Shown here piece after piece: positions 11,996 through 24,545 of a stretch of DNA of 64,000 nt (position 1 is the stretch's first letter; the number at the start of each line of letters is the position of its first letter). The translations under genes were made by a program, and so were the position numbers. The notes beneath the pieces are model-generated. The model was given only the letters and a program-made list of their open reading frames with translations, was not told where the DNA came from and did not search any database. This DNA is from Mactra quadrangularis (lineage: Eukaryota; Mollusca; Bivalvia; Venerida; Mactridae): contig CM046308.1 in the NCBI GenBank assembly GCA_025267735.1, positions 39,545,267 to 39,609,266 on the forward strand, in the 5' to 3' direction.

Positions 11996-13652
11996 CTAGC
12001 CATAAAAATGATAAACGTTTTGAGATTTTTATGAATTATGCTATCTAAATAATGAAGCTATATTTTATGACAATACTAAAATAAATATCACGGTTCATCT
12101 TGAAGCAGTAGGTCGTTGTTTTTTATCTCTGATTTTATGAAATGAAATATAATGTTTAGTATACTTATTGTTTACAACTGTACATTATTATGACCGACCT
12201 CTTGTTCATGGTTTAGAAATAAATATTTTGGAGCAGAACTTTGGCTTTTTAAGCCTTCTTTTAGATGCTTAAGTTATATTGTAATATTAGTTATGCGTCT
12301 TAGATGAGTATGTAAATATACATAAAAAGCACAAAAATACAGGTTCTATGAAAGTTTGACGTTTGCATTCAGAGTGTCTCACTCATTTCTATTAAGCGGC
12401 TATCATGTATGCCTGCCATTTGAAATTAGCATTAAATGTACAAAAACACAGGTTAGATGTTTTGCTGTTTTGATGCGATGGTCAGTAGTTTCAGTTATAG
12501 CATTTAGTCTTGCGTTCTTGCAATGCAGTTTGACTTCTACTACTCACTATTTCATGAAACTTATAACAGTGATGCCAGCTCTTAATCGCAAAGTTGACAG
12601 CCAATTCTTGAATTTTGAAATTTACCGTCATGTTGTATTCATATTAAATGTGTTCACATGTATTTACTCTGTAAAATGTGACTGAATGTTCTGTTCTGTT
12701 TTGTTCTCTATCAATATGATAAAGAAAATCTTCCTATATTAAGACCATCATTTGTGTTGGTTTTAAAAGTGGAACTATACTGTATGTAATATATATTGAC
12801 ATTGTTGTTTTCAGTTTTAAGGGGCTCGCTTTTTGTTAAATGAAATGAATGCTCTCTTTTGGCAATGTAGAACATTTTTAGACATGGTGCTATTTCAGAT
12901 TTCAAACAATGACAAAATGTTTGATAGTTTTAAAGACACTGAGCGTATAATAGTATTTTCAAGTTTCTTGATGAGCTCGTGCAAACAAAGAATAACTGGT
13001 CTAAATTATGAACGACTAATTAATGTGCATCGTTATGGTCACAATATAAAATATAAACGACTAACTTAAGTGCGTCGTTGTCGTCACGACATTCGTTTCG
13101 ATTCAGAGGGAGACATTACGTAGCTTCAAATTTTTCAACCAAGTATAATATAATAAACGAATAATTTCAGTGCATCGTTGTGGTCACTCTCAATTACATA
13201 CAATCCAATTGTGGTCTAAAATATGTGTTTGTTAGATTTTCATTTCACATAAATATAAACAAATAAATATAGATCGTTTAGGATAACTTGAGACAAATCT
13301 AAACGATATATGTAAACAATGTCTTATGTTATCCTAAAGGAGTTAAAGTTCTGATAGTGGACATTCACTGTATATGTACTGGGTTTGATTATCATTTTAG
13401 TGTGCTTAGATAAATAAATAATTAAAGCAAATCGTGATATGTTGAAATATTAAACATCAAATCGTAGCATACATTTCAAATTTTTATAGTTGTCATCAAT
13501 TGAAATAATATTGAAATTAACTTTTGTTTTATAGTGTGACATTTTTATAGAGGAGGCTACATTTTATATGTTTCATATTTTTTACGACTGGCAAAACTAC
13601 TAAAACACTAAATAAATAAAGATCTTATTTCAAAATATCAATATTCTGGCTA

Positions 13653-13910
13653 TGAACCACTCATGAACAAATTCATGAACAATCATTGAACAATTCATTA
13701 ATAAATTATGAACGAATGACAAAAAACCTAACAATTCATGAGAAACTGATGAACATTCATGAACAATTCATGAGCAAATCACAAACATTTCATGAACAAC
13801 TAATAAACAATTCATGAACAATACATGAACAATTCATAAACGACAGACGGACAATTCATGAACAACAAATGATCAATTTATGAACAAGTCATAAACAATT
13901 TATGAACAAG
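13653..13910. repeat. Degenerate array of AACAATTCATG
   Basis: GAACAATTCATGAACAA-type units with an 11-base basic period run for about 250 bp, with substitutions such as AACAATTTATG and AACATTTCATG. Confidence 0.85.
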
Positions 13911-14781
13911 ACAAGCCAGTTTATTAATTAAATATTTTTGAAGTGAAACATTACAATCTATGTACATGTACACGCAACTTTTATGATGAGCTCTTTGAAA
14001 GGAGTATCTGATTACATAATATTTATGCCGATTTGAAAAGAATTAGAAAAAGAACTGAATATTTTATTAATGCTTTCTTTTTTATTCATAATATTTTTGT
14101 TACAAAATCTACTGAGTCCTGTTCGATTCCCTCCTACGTTAGATGACTGCTTGTATATCTAATAATAGAATTTAACGTGGACTAATTTACTTAATTGTTT
14201 GAAGTCTATCTTCAGTTCCTTCAAGAAGATCTTCAACATATGAATTTTGAGAGAAAACTGGCCATGCAAACTGCTTGAAATTTTACTTTTATTAAAGCTT
14301 ATTCATATAGCATATTTTGAAATATAAGTTAATAATCTAATTAATACTGATTTTTTAATTTGCTCAGAGAAATTTATTTCTTTTTTCTTAGGTGAAAACG
14401 TATAAGTTTATTCTAAAAACAGAACGCTGTCCAGTGACTTTCGTGGGCTCTGTGTAACATCCCATTTTATTATCTTTCGTTTGCATAAAATTGAAAATTT
14501 ATAGTGAACAACATTTTGTCATATTTTAATAAAAAAAATCCAGTTGATACTCATTGTAGCACATTTATAATTATACAGTCTAACATTTCCAGGAACTGAC
14601 AAAAATGAGAAATTATACAACCAATGTAGTCTACCATGTATAATACAATATTTGCAAAAGTATATTTCAATTTATTGTAACTTTTTTATTCAAGCATAGG
14701 TCTACGTAAATGATTACTACATTCAAAGGTCCACATGGAAGATTGGATTTATCGAAGTGTGTAGCCTTGTTAAATAAAGTC

Positions 14782-14791
14782 TTTATTATTA

Positions 14792-14848
<57 letters not shown>
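14782..14848. repeat. (TTA)n microsatellite
   Basis: About 20 TTA units after a slightly imperfect start. The poly-Leu frame across it is an artefact. Confidence 0.95.
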
Positions 14849-16007
14849 ATGTTTATTTAATATTCTTTGGTCCATCTAAAATGATAATGAACACTTAATG
14901 ATAAAGGCACAGTAGCCCTGAAGATTTTTCTTCTAATAATGATTGCTCAATTGATATGAACGTGTAAAACCTAATTAGCAAAGGGTATTCTTTGAGCAAT
15001 GATAGTTCGACTAATATGTATCAAATAAATGAGTTTTCTGACTTAAAGAAACTGATATTTCGAATTGAAACAAAATACTTATATTTCAATCTGAATCAAA
15101 CAAAAGGGATATACCCTTGCACAAAGATTGTTGGTTTTATGAACTCAGGTTGAAATAGTTATACTTGCACAAAATTGGATTGCATTATCAACTACAGTTA
15201 AATAGTACTTATAATTTCAAAATTTGCATTATTATCATCATTTGCAAATAGTTTATTGATAGTGAAACTTTGTGCTGTATATAGGGGTTGCCAAGATTTA
15301 AGAAAGTTTTCAAATGTTTGTTGAAGTATAAGTTCTTGCCACATGTGATGAGTGATATGATTTCATGAAAGTTTTTTAAAAGTAAAAACTTTTAAAACTG
15401 TTTAAATGAAATTATAAATTAAGAGCTTACACAATTTACAATGCATTAAATTGAAAAACAAAATGAATGTAAGTCACATCTAAGTTTTAAATATTAAAGA
15501 CAAACGAAAACAATAATATATTTGCAAATTATCATAAACTATGAATATTTTAGACAATTGCAAATATTCGTTTTAAATAGTAGTGAAATGGCTTGATTTC
15601 AACATTGCCAGATCTTTATAGCTAATTACGTATGTACATATATACATATATGTAATATATAAAAATAATAAAATTGGATGAAATCTTTGGCAATAAAAGA
15701 AATTAAGTTCTGTTTTTACTCATAGAAACGATCATAAAAAGTCAACGTAATTGCAAGCTAGCTTAAATGAATTATAATACGTGTGCATGAAAATAAAAAT
15801 GAAACTTTTAATGAGAAAAAGGTTGGTTAGGAGCTCACTATGTGGTATGAATTCCACACATACAATACAAATTATAATGTGATTTATACCAGTATAAAAC
15901 AACAAGATAGCATACATTAAATTATATTAAAAACACATTTACATGTTTTGGGTTGCAGTATAGTATTTATTGTAAATGAATTAAGTCGAATAAGTAAAAT
16001 AGTTTAC

Positions 16008-16537
16008 CTCGAATTCGTGCAGTCATCGTAGAGTATATCAAATTCCTTGCATGAGATCAGCTTACAACGGTTCACGCCTGGCTGTATGGCACCGAGGCCG
16101 CGCAAGACTCGAACCTGCTCAACGTTGCACACGACTGGAGTTATATCAAGTCTTTTCAGCTTCGTATATACAGTATGCAGTCCTCCGACAAGATGTTTCA
16201 AGAAAAGTTCAAAAGCCTGCGGTAGGCATATCAGTTCACGACCGTCCACATTAAAAGCTGCAATCTTCGCTCCTCTGTAGTTAATCAATTTGCATACATT
16301 GTTCTCCGGACTGCAGGCGATTGGTGGAGGCGAGCTGTATGACACCTTGTGAAGTTTGCTAAGAATGTCATGTCCGTGGCTTAGCATTGTTCCATGCATA
16401 GCAGCCAGAGTGGAGGCTCGAGCGCCTAGAGGGGTTGTCGGTGGTTCAGGGCTGCTGTGACTCAAGGAAGGCGAAGCCCGACCCTGAGCCATCATCGCTT
16501 GTGCCTGACTGTGAATCTTTGCAAGAGCAATATCCAT
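16008..16537 (-). CDS. dach: dachshund (DACH/dac) first coding exon with DACHbox-N domain
   Basis: Dachshund proteins are nuclear SKI/SnoN-related co-regulators of the Six-Eya-Dach network in eye, limb and neural development. The exon encodes 176 full codons plus two bases. Residues about 81-175 are the DACHbox-N (winged-helix-like SKI/SNO/DAC) domain, with the diagnostic strings LICLPQAFELFLKHLVGGL, TPVVCNVEQVRVLRGLGA and PGVNRCKLIS. Residues 1-80 are a short S/P/A-rich leader, much shorter than the vertebrate DACH1 leader. The ATG at 16537-16535 has A at -3 and G at +4, and an in-frame stop lies upstream. The exon ends in AG at 16008, followed by GTAAAC at 16007-16002, so the intron is phase 2; the family continues here with SRPGRPPKR, which fits the split Arg codon. 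A possible acceptor (GCATAG) at 16552 could begin this exon after a 5' UTR intron. Later exons, including DACHbox-C, are not in the window. Identity is certain at family level. Confidence 0.95.
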
Positions 16538-16579
16538 CCTTTTATAAAAGTCTATGCGCACAACACACAAGTAATTCAA

Positions 16580-18184
16580 ATGTAAAAATTATAAGAAATA
16601 AAAAAATATTTATTTCTTTTAAGTTATATTCTATCAATAATAATTTTTTCACTCTATACGTTCAGCCACTTTTAAATTTCAATTAAACATATAAAAAAGT
16701 CACAAAAGATAGGAATTAAGTACATTTAGAATTAAAACTAAAGTTCATATACATATGTTTCACCGATTTCTATGATTCCCCTCATCGAATGCGTAGAATC
16801 CACAAAATCACCCATATAAACATAGACGAGGATAATTTTCTGATTTCTAAATAACCACAGCTCACTTATCAGTATTCACAATAAATAGAAAATCTTCCTA
16901 TTTCTACACATGCGCAGTACCGACTTAAAACAATCCAACAAACCTAGGGAATTCAGTGAGATTACAACGATGTTTAACTTTTTCACAGACCGTAACTGTA
17001 TTAGACCATTTTAAGTGTATCAGATTGATTTGAAACGCGTAAATAACTTTTATTTGTCAACCATTAATGTCAGTGGGCGGAGCTAAGTTTAAATCTCGAA
17101 CGCTATTCGACTACGCTCGGTTTTCTTCATAAATGAATGGGCGGAATTTAGTTGATGGAGTCTAACTGAATATTTGCGCTTTGTTAAGGAGTATATTAAC
17201 GATATAAGGAGAATTGTAAAGCGTATGTGATTATCTGAGCTGACTTTTGTAAATAAGAGTATAGGATTTCAAAGAGCGATTCTTTTATACGATGAAAATA
17301 AGATAAACATGTCGAAAGAATAGTTTAATTTGCTTTATCTAATTACGTTAGTTTTGCATATTTATAAATACAGTTGATTGCACCAAGGTTAATGTGGTGT
17401 TCATAGTATTTAATCATAACGTAAATGATTTTTCACTCACATATTTTACATATAAATATATTACAATGTATACGGCTTTCTTGTGACTTCGGCGTATCAC
17501 AAAAAGTATACTTCCCACAACAAAAAATCTAAAATAATATCGACTGAACAGAGTAGGGCTAACATATTGCCCTAAAAAATATATACTTTTAAACATAGAA
17601 AAGAATATTTACTTACAAAATAAGTAACTTGAATAGAGCAGACCTCACACTAAAATATACATAACAGAAGAAAAAGTATAATCATAGGTCACAGAGATTA
17701 ATACGTTTTACTGACAGAATAGAACAGAACAGATCAGAAAAGAACAGAATTGTTGATCTGTTCAGAAAATGTCTTACGATAAAAAACGCCGTAAGTGCAT
17801 TTCAAAAATTTGTCACAGAAGACCTAGAGGTTTATGAAGAAAATATTGTTGCAATTTTCAGAATATATATTTTGTTCTGCACAATTTAAAACCATTTCTA
17901 ATTAGTAGAATTAAGTATTAAACATTTTATGAATGTTTTCATCTTTTGTGTTACGGTGATTTTTATCGTAAGATTTCTGTATAAAATATACACAGAACAT
18001 CACATATACATTTATTCATTTTAGTTGCGTATAGATATGAAAATATCGTACGCCAACTTTAATACTAGATGTACATGTACATTACATTCCAACATAATTC
18101 GGATTTTCTCAATTCAATCAAAAAGAAAACAGACACATTTGATCGCTAGTAATATCATTCGTTAGAATTAAACAACAATTATAG
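16580..18184. other. Region 5' of the dachshund exon
   Basis: This contains either the promoter or a 5' UTR intron of dachshund. I see no second exon. A GTGGGCGGAGCTAAG block at about 17071 and a GGGCGGAATTTAG block at about 17149 are GC-box-like, but nothing fixes a start site. Confidence 0.4.
17713..17750. repeat. Short (CAGAA)n-related tract
   Basis: GACAGAATAGAACAGAACAG and following units. Two further short runs of the complement (TTCTG) are at 7984-8001 and 12689-12708. Confidence 0.75.
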
Positions 18185-18358
18185 AGATATGTGGCTGAGT
18201 GGTTACGACATTGGACTGGTTATCAGCTTCTCGTTTGTTCAAACCCAATTCAAACCCTACCCTGTTGCTTCTTGAGCAAGAAACTTTATACTACACGTAC
18301 TAGCTCAGTACTGGTGGACCAGCAAGCGGACTCAAAAGGGATTAATATAAGTTGTAAA
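18185..18358 (+). mobile_element. tRNA-headed SINE, family D-type
   Basis: A Ser/Leu-like head, GTGGCTGAGTGGTTACGACA, is followed by TTCAAACCC and CTTGAGCAAGAAACTTTATA. It lies just before a family A-type SINE in the opposite orientation. Confidence 0.6.
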
Positions 18359-18367
18359 AAACTGTTT

Positions 18368-18672
18368 CGTTTGTTTTTGTTTTCGTTGGGTTTAACGCCG
18401 TAGCAACACATTGTATAGGCCATTTAACGGCGGACAGTCAACCTACTAACTGTTCCTGGAAAGGCTATAATATCTGGATTTAGCTGTTAACCAACCACTA
18501 AGCACATACTTTCGCCAGTGACTGTCCTACATAATCAAGAATCATTGGTAGGAGGGAAATGGCCGTAGAAATAATTTCATGACCAAGCTCCACGAAAGTT
18601 TGCCCCGTCCGGTAATCGAACCCACGACCCCTCAATCAGAAGAGTGCTACCAACTGAGCTAGCCAGGCGGCT
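18368..18672 (-). mobile_element. tRNA-headed SINE, family A-type, with 14-bp duplication
   Basis: The plus strand starts with the tail (GTTGGGTTTAACGCCGTAGC). It continues with TCATTGGTAGGAGGGAAATG and ATTTCATGACCAAGCTCCAC, and ends with the inverted head (GAGCTAGCCAGGCGGC). TAAAAAACTGTTTC and TAAAAAATTGTTTC flank it. Confidence 0.9.
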
Positions 18673-19010
18673 AAAAAATTGTTTCACAATCGTTTGAAGT
18701 AAGTTAGTATAAACTAAACTAGAATCAAATACATTGTATATGTTCTTTCGTTTATCCTATCATTGTATAATGAACAATATACATTTTTGTACTACATTTG
18801 TCCCAGAACAAAAACAGTATATTAAGAAATTGAACTTAAAAGAACATGCGACATTGAACAGATAGTGATTGAGATTGGTGATGTTATATATAACAATAAA
18901 ACTTCATATTAGGACCATAGGTTCCGAGTCAAAATCACAAAATAAAAATTGAGGTGACCGTCTATGATTAGCACCATCTACATTGTATATCGATAGTCTT
19001 AATAGCAGAA

Positions 19011-19310
19011 AAACCGGGTCGAAAGCGCAATTGGTAGCGCGCCGGGATTCGGAATCTCGTGTCCCGAGGGGGGTACGGGTTCGAATCCCATCCGGGGAGG
19101 TTATAAACTTCCATGAAAATTTGACAATAATGTCGATTTTTCTCCATTGATTAGATAGTATGAAGAAGTTTCCGGCCTTGTGGAAGGGTAGGTGAGTACT
19201 GGTTATAGACAATGGTCCAGGAAAGCTAGGTTAGGTGCGCTGGACGCCGTAAAATGACCTAAAATGTGTTGATACGGCGTTAAATCCAATAATTAAAATA
19301 AATAAATAAA
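19011..19310 (+). mobile_element. tRNA-headed SINE, family B-type, full length with 11-bp duplication
   Basis: The head has GGTAGCGCGCC and GGGTTCGAATCCC (A- and B-box positions). Then come the AATTTGACAATAATGTCGAT body and a TACGGCGTTAAATCCAA tail with AATAAATAAATAA. TAATAGCAGAA flanks it exactly (19000-19010 and 19311-19321). This is the best reference copy for the family. Confidence 0.9.
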
Positions 19311-19613
19311 TAATAGCAGAATGGTCTTAACATAGGGAATTTTTTTTATCTCGAATAAGGGATTTGGGACTGAAAAATGGTTTAACAATAACCAAGGAGG
19401 TCTTTTTAGCGAAACTTAACAATATGTCGTTAACTCGTTATAAATACGTATCATGAATGACCGTAACAATTCTTGAAATCGGAGAGATTGGACGATAATG
19501 AAATTTAATAAGATGGGTTCTTAATGCTTAAATAGAAACTTTATGTACAACCAATGCTCTCTGAGCAATCGTAAAAACTCGGGTATTTACGTATTCTTCG
19601 TTTAGCTATAAGT

Positions 19614-20126
19614 GACTAGATCCTTTAATTTGTGAAATATCCGAGTGTTTTCCGTGAAAGCCTCATAAAGTTTAAAATAATAACCGTGACCAGATCAAAC
19701 AAATCGTAATACTCCGGGCATTTCCGTACGAGCCTTCGTAAAGTTAAAAAAACCCGAAATGACCAGATCGAACAAATCGTTAAACTCCGGGTATTTCCGT
19801 ACGAGCCTTCGTAAAGTTTAAAATAATAACAGAAGTGACCAAATCGAACAAATCGTAAAACTCCGGGTATTTCCGTACGAGCCTTCGTAAAGTTTAAAAT
19901 AATAACAGAAGTGACCAGATATAGAACAAATCGCTAAACTCCGGGCATTTCCGTACAAGTCTTCGTAACGTTTGAAATAATTACCAAAAGTGGCAAGATT
20001 GAACTAATCGTTGAAATTCGGCAATTTCCGTACGAGCCTTCGTAAAGTTCATAATCTTGGAAGTGACCAAATCGAACTAATCGTTTAACTCCGGGCATTT
20101 CCGTACAAGTCTTCGTAAAGTACATG
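19614..20126. repeat. Tandem repeat, 73-79 bp units, seven copies
   Basis: Units start at about 19614, 19688, 19761, 19837, 19913, 19992 and 20065. The core is GACCAGATCGAACAAATCG, then ACTCCGGGTATTTCCGTACG, then AGCCTTCGTAAAGTTTAAAA. Central copies are nearly identical and outer ones diverge; an eighth worn unit may precede 19614. Confidence 0.9.
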
Positions 20127-20129
20127 TTA

Positions 20130-22839
20130 ATAGCAAAAGGCAATCATATAGACCATTGAATATCAGAACTCACCTATAATTCAATACGTACAAGCCTGAA
20201 AAAATATTGAATTGGAATTCCTTGCTTTCTTTCCTATTCGAACAGGAAAAAACATAATTCATTGAACTTCCGGATGACAGCCGTCCCTTCCATCTTTCAT
20301 TAGTGCAAAAGGAAAATATCGAATATTTTTTTTAAACTGATCGATGCCTTAGGTCTTAGAGTACGCATTATCTTCAGAAATAATTTTCTTTTGAAAATCA
20401 AATGTATTATATCAATTAGGGGATATCTCAATACATTCATTTCTTGACACGAAATACATTTCTATTATTTCTGATTGCTTTTGAAACTAACTATCAATAG
20501 ATTTTCATTTATTGGTTTTCTTAGCAAATGAAAATTGAAAAAGTCGTCCTCGCGATAGGAACTCACAAACAAAGAAAAACTGTATCGTACATGGACGCTA
20601 ATCAATATGGAACCTAATAATTGTTTAAATACAATAAAAAACGATTCGTGGTACGGACCTAATGACTTTTAGCCACGTCATTTAATTTGGTCTTCATATA
20701 ACTGTGTTTTTTTCTAATTATTGTTTATCAAAAGTGTACTTTAAGCCTTGTTGCATGGAATAATTGAAAACAGAGGTGGACCTGAGACTTACGATCAGAG
20801 GAGGCGCAAATACTGTTTCTTACAAGGGGTATCAACCAATTTCTTTGCAGGGTTTTGAAATCATTTTATCTGAGGGACAAGTCATTATGTTTACGAGAGG
20901 ATGGAGGTTCAATACATCAAAATTGTCATTTTAAATCAAATGTTCAATGATAAGTGCTATTCTAATGGCAAATCTAAGGGATCCTTCCCGGACCCCTTCG
21001 AATCCATTTGCCCACCCCTGGCACACCATTTGATTTCATTTGTGGACTTAGAACAAAGTACATTGTATATGTGTAGATACATTTTTAAGACTGAATGTGT
21101 TGCTAGTTTTAGCCCCAGCGTTTTATACCCAAAGTTCCCAAAAGAATTTGGATCAAAATCTTCTATTGTCGAAGTACGGAAAACATTTGCAAAGAAATAA
21201 AAGATTTTGCTATGAAAGCCGACTGTGTAATGATATTCTGTGCTCGGGTGGTCCAAGGAGTTGATAGAATTTGAGCATACAATTATCTCCGTCCCTTATG
21301 CTGCGTTAGAACATTTTAAAGGGACCCCCTGCCCCTTGACGAATCATATGTAAAATGTTTGGGAACAGGCGCGTGCACCTTAGAGCATGACCCCGGACTC
21401 TCGTGCAAGGTCCGACGTTAAATTACCAGGGTAGAAACGTAACCATACACCGTACGTGCAGACTCCCCTTTTTATTTATATGTCAACGCCGAATGATAAA
21501 TTAGGGATCCGGTCTCTAAAAAGGAAACACAAGTATAATAAACTACAATGATGCACATAAAATAACAGTGGGGTCCCCAAATTGAGAAATTGTTATAGTT
21601 TGGAGTTTGAATAAAAGATACAATGGTCTCTTTAATTTCAATGCAACCGTATCCACGAGTTAAATAATAGTTTTTAAACTCCACGTATTGTTATTTCATT
21701 TTTCTGCGTATTTTTTCACCTGCGGTACATCTCAGAACAGAATCGGGGTAGCCTGAACATAATTTCAGTAATTACAACTGTTCCAAGCGCGTGCTTTTAT
21801 TAGAAAGTGCCATGATGCGCAGTAATATTGTACCATAGCCTGTATTAAAAAAACTTTTTATATCATAATTTCAATAATAAAATTTTCAGTTGATAAAAGA
21901 TATTTATGAAAAAGTGATAAAATATAAAACTTGATGCTGAGTTCGAATGATGTCTTCTGAATTTGACAATCATTTGATTACACTGGAATCCTATAATTCA
22001 AAGCGACGGTGGTCTTATTAAAGGGTCATATATCGCTTTCTGTTTAAAGAAATCATTTCAGATTTCAATGTTATTTTCCACATGAAATAACAAGCATTAA
22101 GTTTATTTCAGTATTTTTCTGTCATCGGAGAATTAAACGGAGGTCTTAATTATAATTTTATCCTATTACTTAAAATTGATTTCAGAACTCGTTGTGTCAA
22201 ATTCGAGACGACAATATCATTTCGTGGTATTTTCATTATGTTATTTTATTGTGGCGGACGAGTTTCACTTTTCATTGTAACTGTTTTGACATTTAGGAAA
22301 ATAGAATATTTATTTCGTAAAGTTTTTCGTTGAATAGTATCATGTTATTGAAAATTACATTTTTCAGTTTTTCTCCACAAAACTGATTTTTGTATTATGA
22401 AAGCCACACTCCCAATTTTGGAATAGAAGTGGTTATTTTTGTTTGTAATCAGGGACTTTCTTTTCTTAAAGGAACCATGCCACCTGTTTTTTGTTGCCGT
22501 GGCCCAGGAGGCTTGTAGCAACCTGGTTGAATCTAAAAACAACCCAGTCCGGACTATAATAGATGTATTGTTTGGAGAAAGGGATAAATTAGACATCCCT
22601 TTGAAAAACTGAATTCATTGCTCTATTGACTGTGCATGTATTAGATCGACATTGTCACGGAATTCTCCGAGGTTTCCCGATTTATTCCGATGATAAATTC
22701 ATGGATCTAAAACATATATTACATGAAGTTAGTTTAATGTATAATACTATTTCATTTGGGCTCAATCGGAAATAAGTTTTTACAACATATATTTTTCATT
22801 CTTAAGGCCGCTCACTGTCTTCCGCAAAGGGCTTACAAC
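20130..22839. other. Stretch without recognisable gene
   Basis: No element ends or coding motifs were recognised. Two overlapping 99-codon frames on opposite strands at about 20.9-21.3 kb are without domains. 29446-30465, 31451-32547 and 23555-24102 are similar, apart from a GGTCAGTTATCA motif recurring at 23755-23850. Confidence 0.5.
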
Positions 22840-23105
22840 CCGGGCCTGTGGTTTAGTAGGCTTCGCGAAGGATTTAGAATCTAGTAACCCGAAGGGCTGC
22901 CGGTTCGAGTCTAATCCGAGCTGGTTACACCTTTCCATATAAATTTAACAATAACGTCAACTCTGGAAAATTTGTCGGCCATTTGGAAGGAATGATGAGT
23001 ACTTGTTATAAACCAAGGATCAGGAAAGCTAGGTTAGATGAACTAGTCGCCATAAAATGACCTTCATTTGGGATAACAAAGCGTTTAACCTCGAAAGCTG
23101 GTAAG
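22840..23105 (+). mobile_element. Diverged family B-type SINE
   Basis: It keeps CCGGTTCGAGTC, TTTAACAATAACGTCAA, CAGGAAAGCTAGGTTAGATG and a worn tail. A (CAGAA)n run begins about 60 bases after its end. Confidence 0.75.
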
Positions 23106-23166
23106 GTTAACAGACGCCGTACATTGGCTTATAAAAAGTGTTGAATTGAATAGAACAAAATAAACT

Positions 23167-23554
23167 AGAACAGAACAGAACAGAACAGAACAGAACAGAA
23201 CAGAACAGAACAGAACAGAACAGAACAGAACAGAACAGAACAGAACAGAACAGAACAGAACAGAACAGAACAGAACAGAACAGAACAGAACAGAACAGAA
23301 CAGAACAGAACAGAACAGAACAGAACAGAACAGAACAGAACAGAACAGAACAGAACAGAACAGAACAGAACAGAACAGAACAGAACAGAACAGAACAGAA
23401 CAGAACAGAACAGAACAGAACAGAACAGAACAGAACAGAACAGAACAGAACAGAACAGAACAGAACAGAACAGAACAGAACAGAACAGAACAGAACAGAA
23501 CAGAACAGAACAGAACAGAACAGAACAGAACAGAACAGAACAGAACAGAACAGA
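23167..23554. repeat. (CAGAA)n microsatellite, about 77 units
   Basis: An uninterrupted pentamer run of about 388 bp. The minus strand is open in the frame that reads Phe-Cys-Ser-Val-Leu repeatedly, but this follows from a 15-base period without stops and is not a gene. It follows a diverged SINE. Confidence 0.97.
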
Positions 23555-24102
23555 CTCTTTACTTTACTCAGGTTATGTATATACAGCATGGGATTTTGAT
23601 AAACGGTGTAAGTATCCAAATAATGAAATAAGCTATCGGCATTGAATTAGAGTTCATCATTCTTAATTTAATAGACTTTCTATCATTTGTTGTACATGTA
23701 ATATTAATGCCTATCATTGATTACTGGAGTAAATATAGATAAAACTATCACTATGGTCAGTTATCACTCCGCGTTCTCAAGCCACTAGTCAGTTATCAGT
23801 GGCGCTCTCTCTGGCCACTGGTCAACAATAAATCCCAATGGTCAGTCAATTATCTGACCACTTCGTAAGAAGGCTATATAGATTATGCTGACACACTGAT
23901 AGAGGCTTAAATAATTCAATATAGATGTCAAGTCTACTATTGCTATATTTTATTATACAATTGATAATGATGTCATTTTAATAATGTTATCAGGAATTAA
24001 ACATTAATCTAGTTGTTGTTGGTTACTCCAATAATATAAGTGTCTAACTGTAATATGTGATGAATTAAAATGTGAACAGTGCTTGATGGCGTTTTTCAAC
24101 AA

Positions 24103-24428
24103 CAGTTTGTTTGTTTGTATGTTTGTTGGGTTTAACGCCGTAGCAACACATTGTATAGGTCACAAAATATATAACGGCGGCCAGCTAACCTCCCTCCTCC
24201 TGGAAAGGCTAAAACTCTAGATGTAGCTGTTAACCAACTACTAAGCGCATACTTTCGTCAGTGACTGGCAACTGTCCTACTTAATTAAAAATCATTGGTA
24301 GGAGGGAAAATGGTCGTAGAAATAATTTCATGACCAAGCTCCACGAAAGTATCCCCCGTCCGGGAATCGAACCCACGATCCCTCGATCAGTAGACTTGCG
24401 TGCCACCAACTGAGCTAGCCGGGTGGCT
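24103..24428 (-). mobile_element. Family A-type SINE, full length
   Basis: It runs from the tail GTTGGGTTTAACGCCGTAGC to the inverted head GAGCTAGCCGGGTGGC. The B-box-like GGGAATCGAACCC is intact. TCAACAA occurs on both sides. Confidence 0.9.
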
Positions 24429-24440
24429 CAACAATTTTTG

Positions 24441-24545
24441 TTCTGGTTCGTGGCACATTTGGCTCAGCGCAGGATTTCTAGTGTCTCGGAAGGGGTTGCT
24501 GGTTAGAGCCTCGTTTGGGCTGGATATACCCCTCCATGAAAATTA
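24441..24545 (+). mobile_element. 5' part of a family B-type SINE
   Basis: A worn head (TGTCTCGGAAGGGGTTGCTG, then GAGCCTCGTTTGGGC) is followed by TACCCCTCCATGAAAATT, after which homology stops. Confidence 0.6.

Larger units (their letters stand above)
1..16007 (-). other. Presumed first coding intron of dachshund
   Basis: Everything downstream of the donor at 16007 on the minus strand should be intron if the dachshund exon is functional. I see no further DACH exon in these 16 kb. The stretch holds transposons and tandem arrays, listed separately, plus AT-rich unique sequence. Intron status is inferred from the donor and from the known multi-exon structure of DACH genes. Confidence 0.6.
9648..16007. 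other. Intron-like stretch with arrays only
   Basis: Besides the listed arrays and microsatellites there is no gene. A 109-codon plus-strand frame at 12356-12685 has no recognisable domain. Confidence 0.5.

Noticed and set aside
16538..16548. TATAAAAG just upstream of the dachshund ATG
   Set aside because: It is about 10 bases from the start codon, too close to serve as a TATA box for this ATG.
23107..23619. 170-codon minus-strand frame made of repeated FCSVL
   Set aside because: It is produced entirely by the (CAGAA)n microsatellite, which has no stop in that frame.
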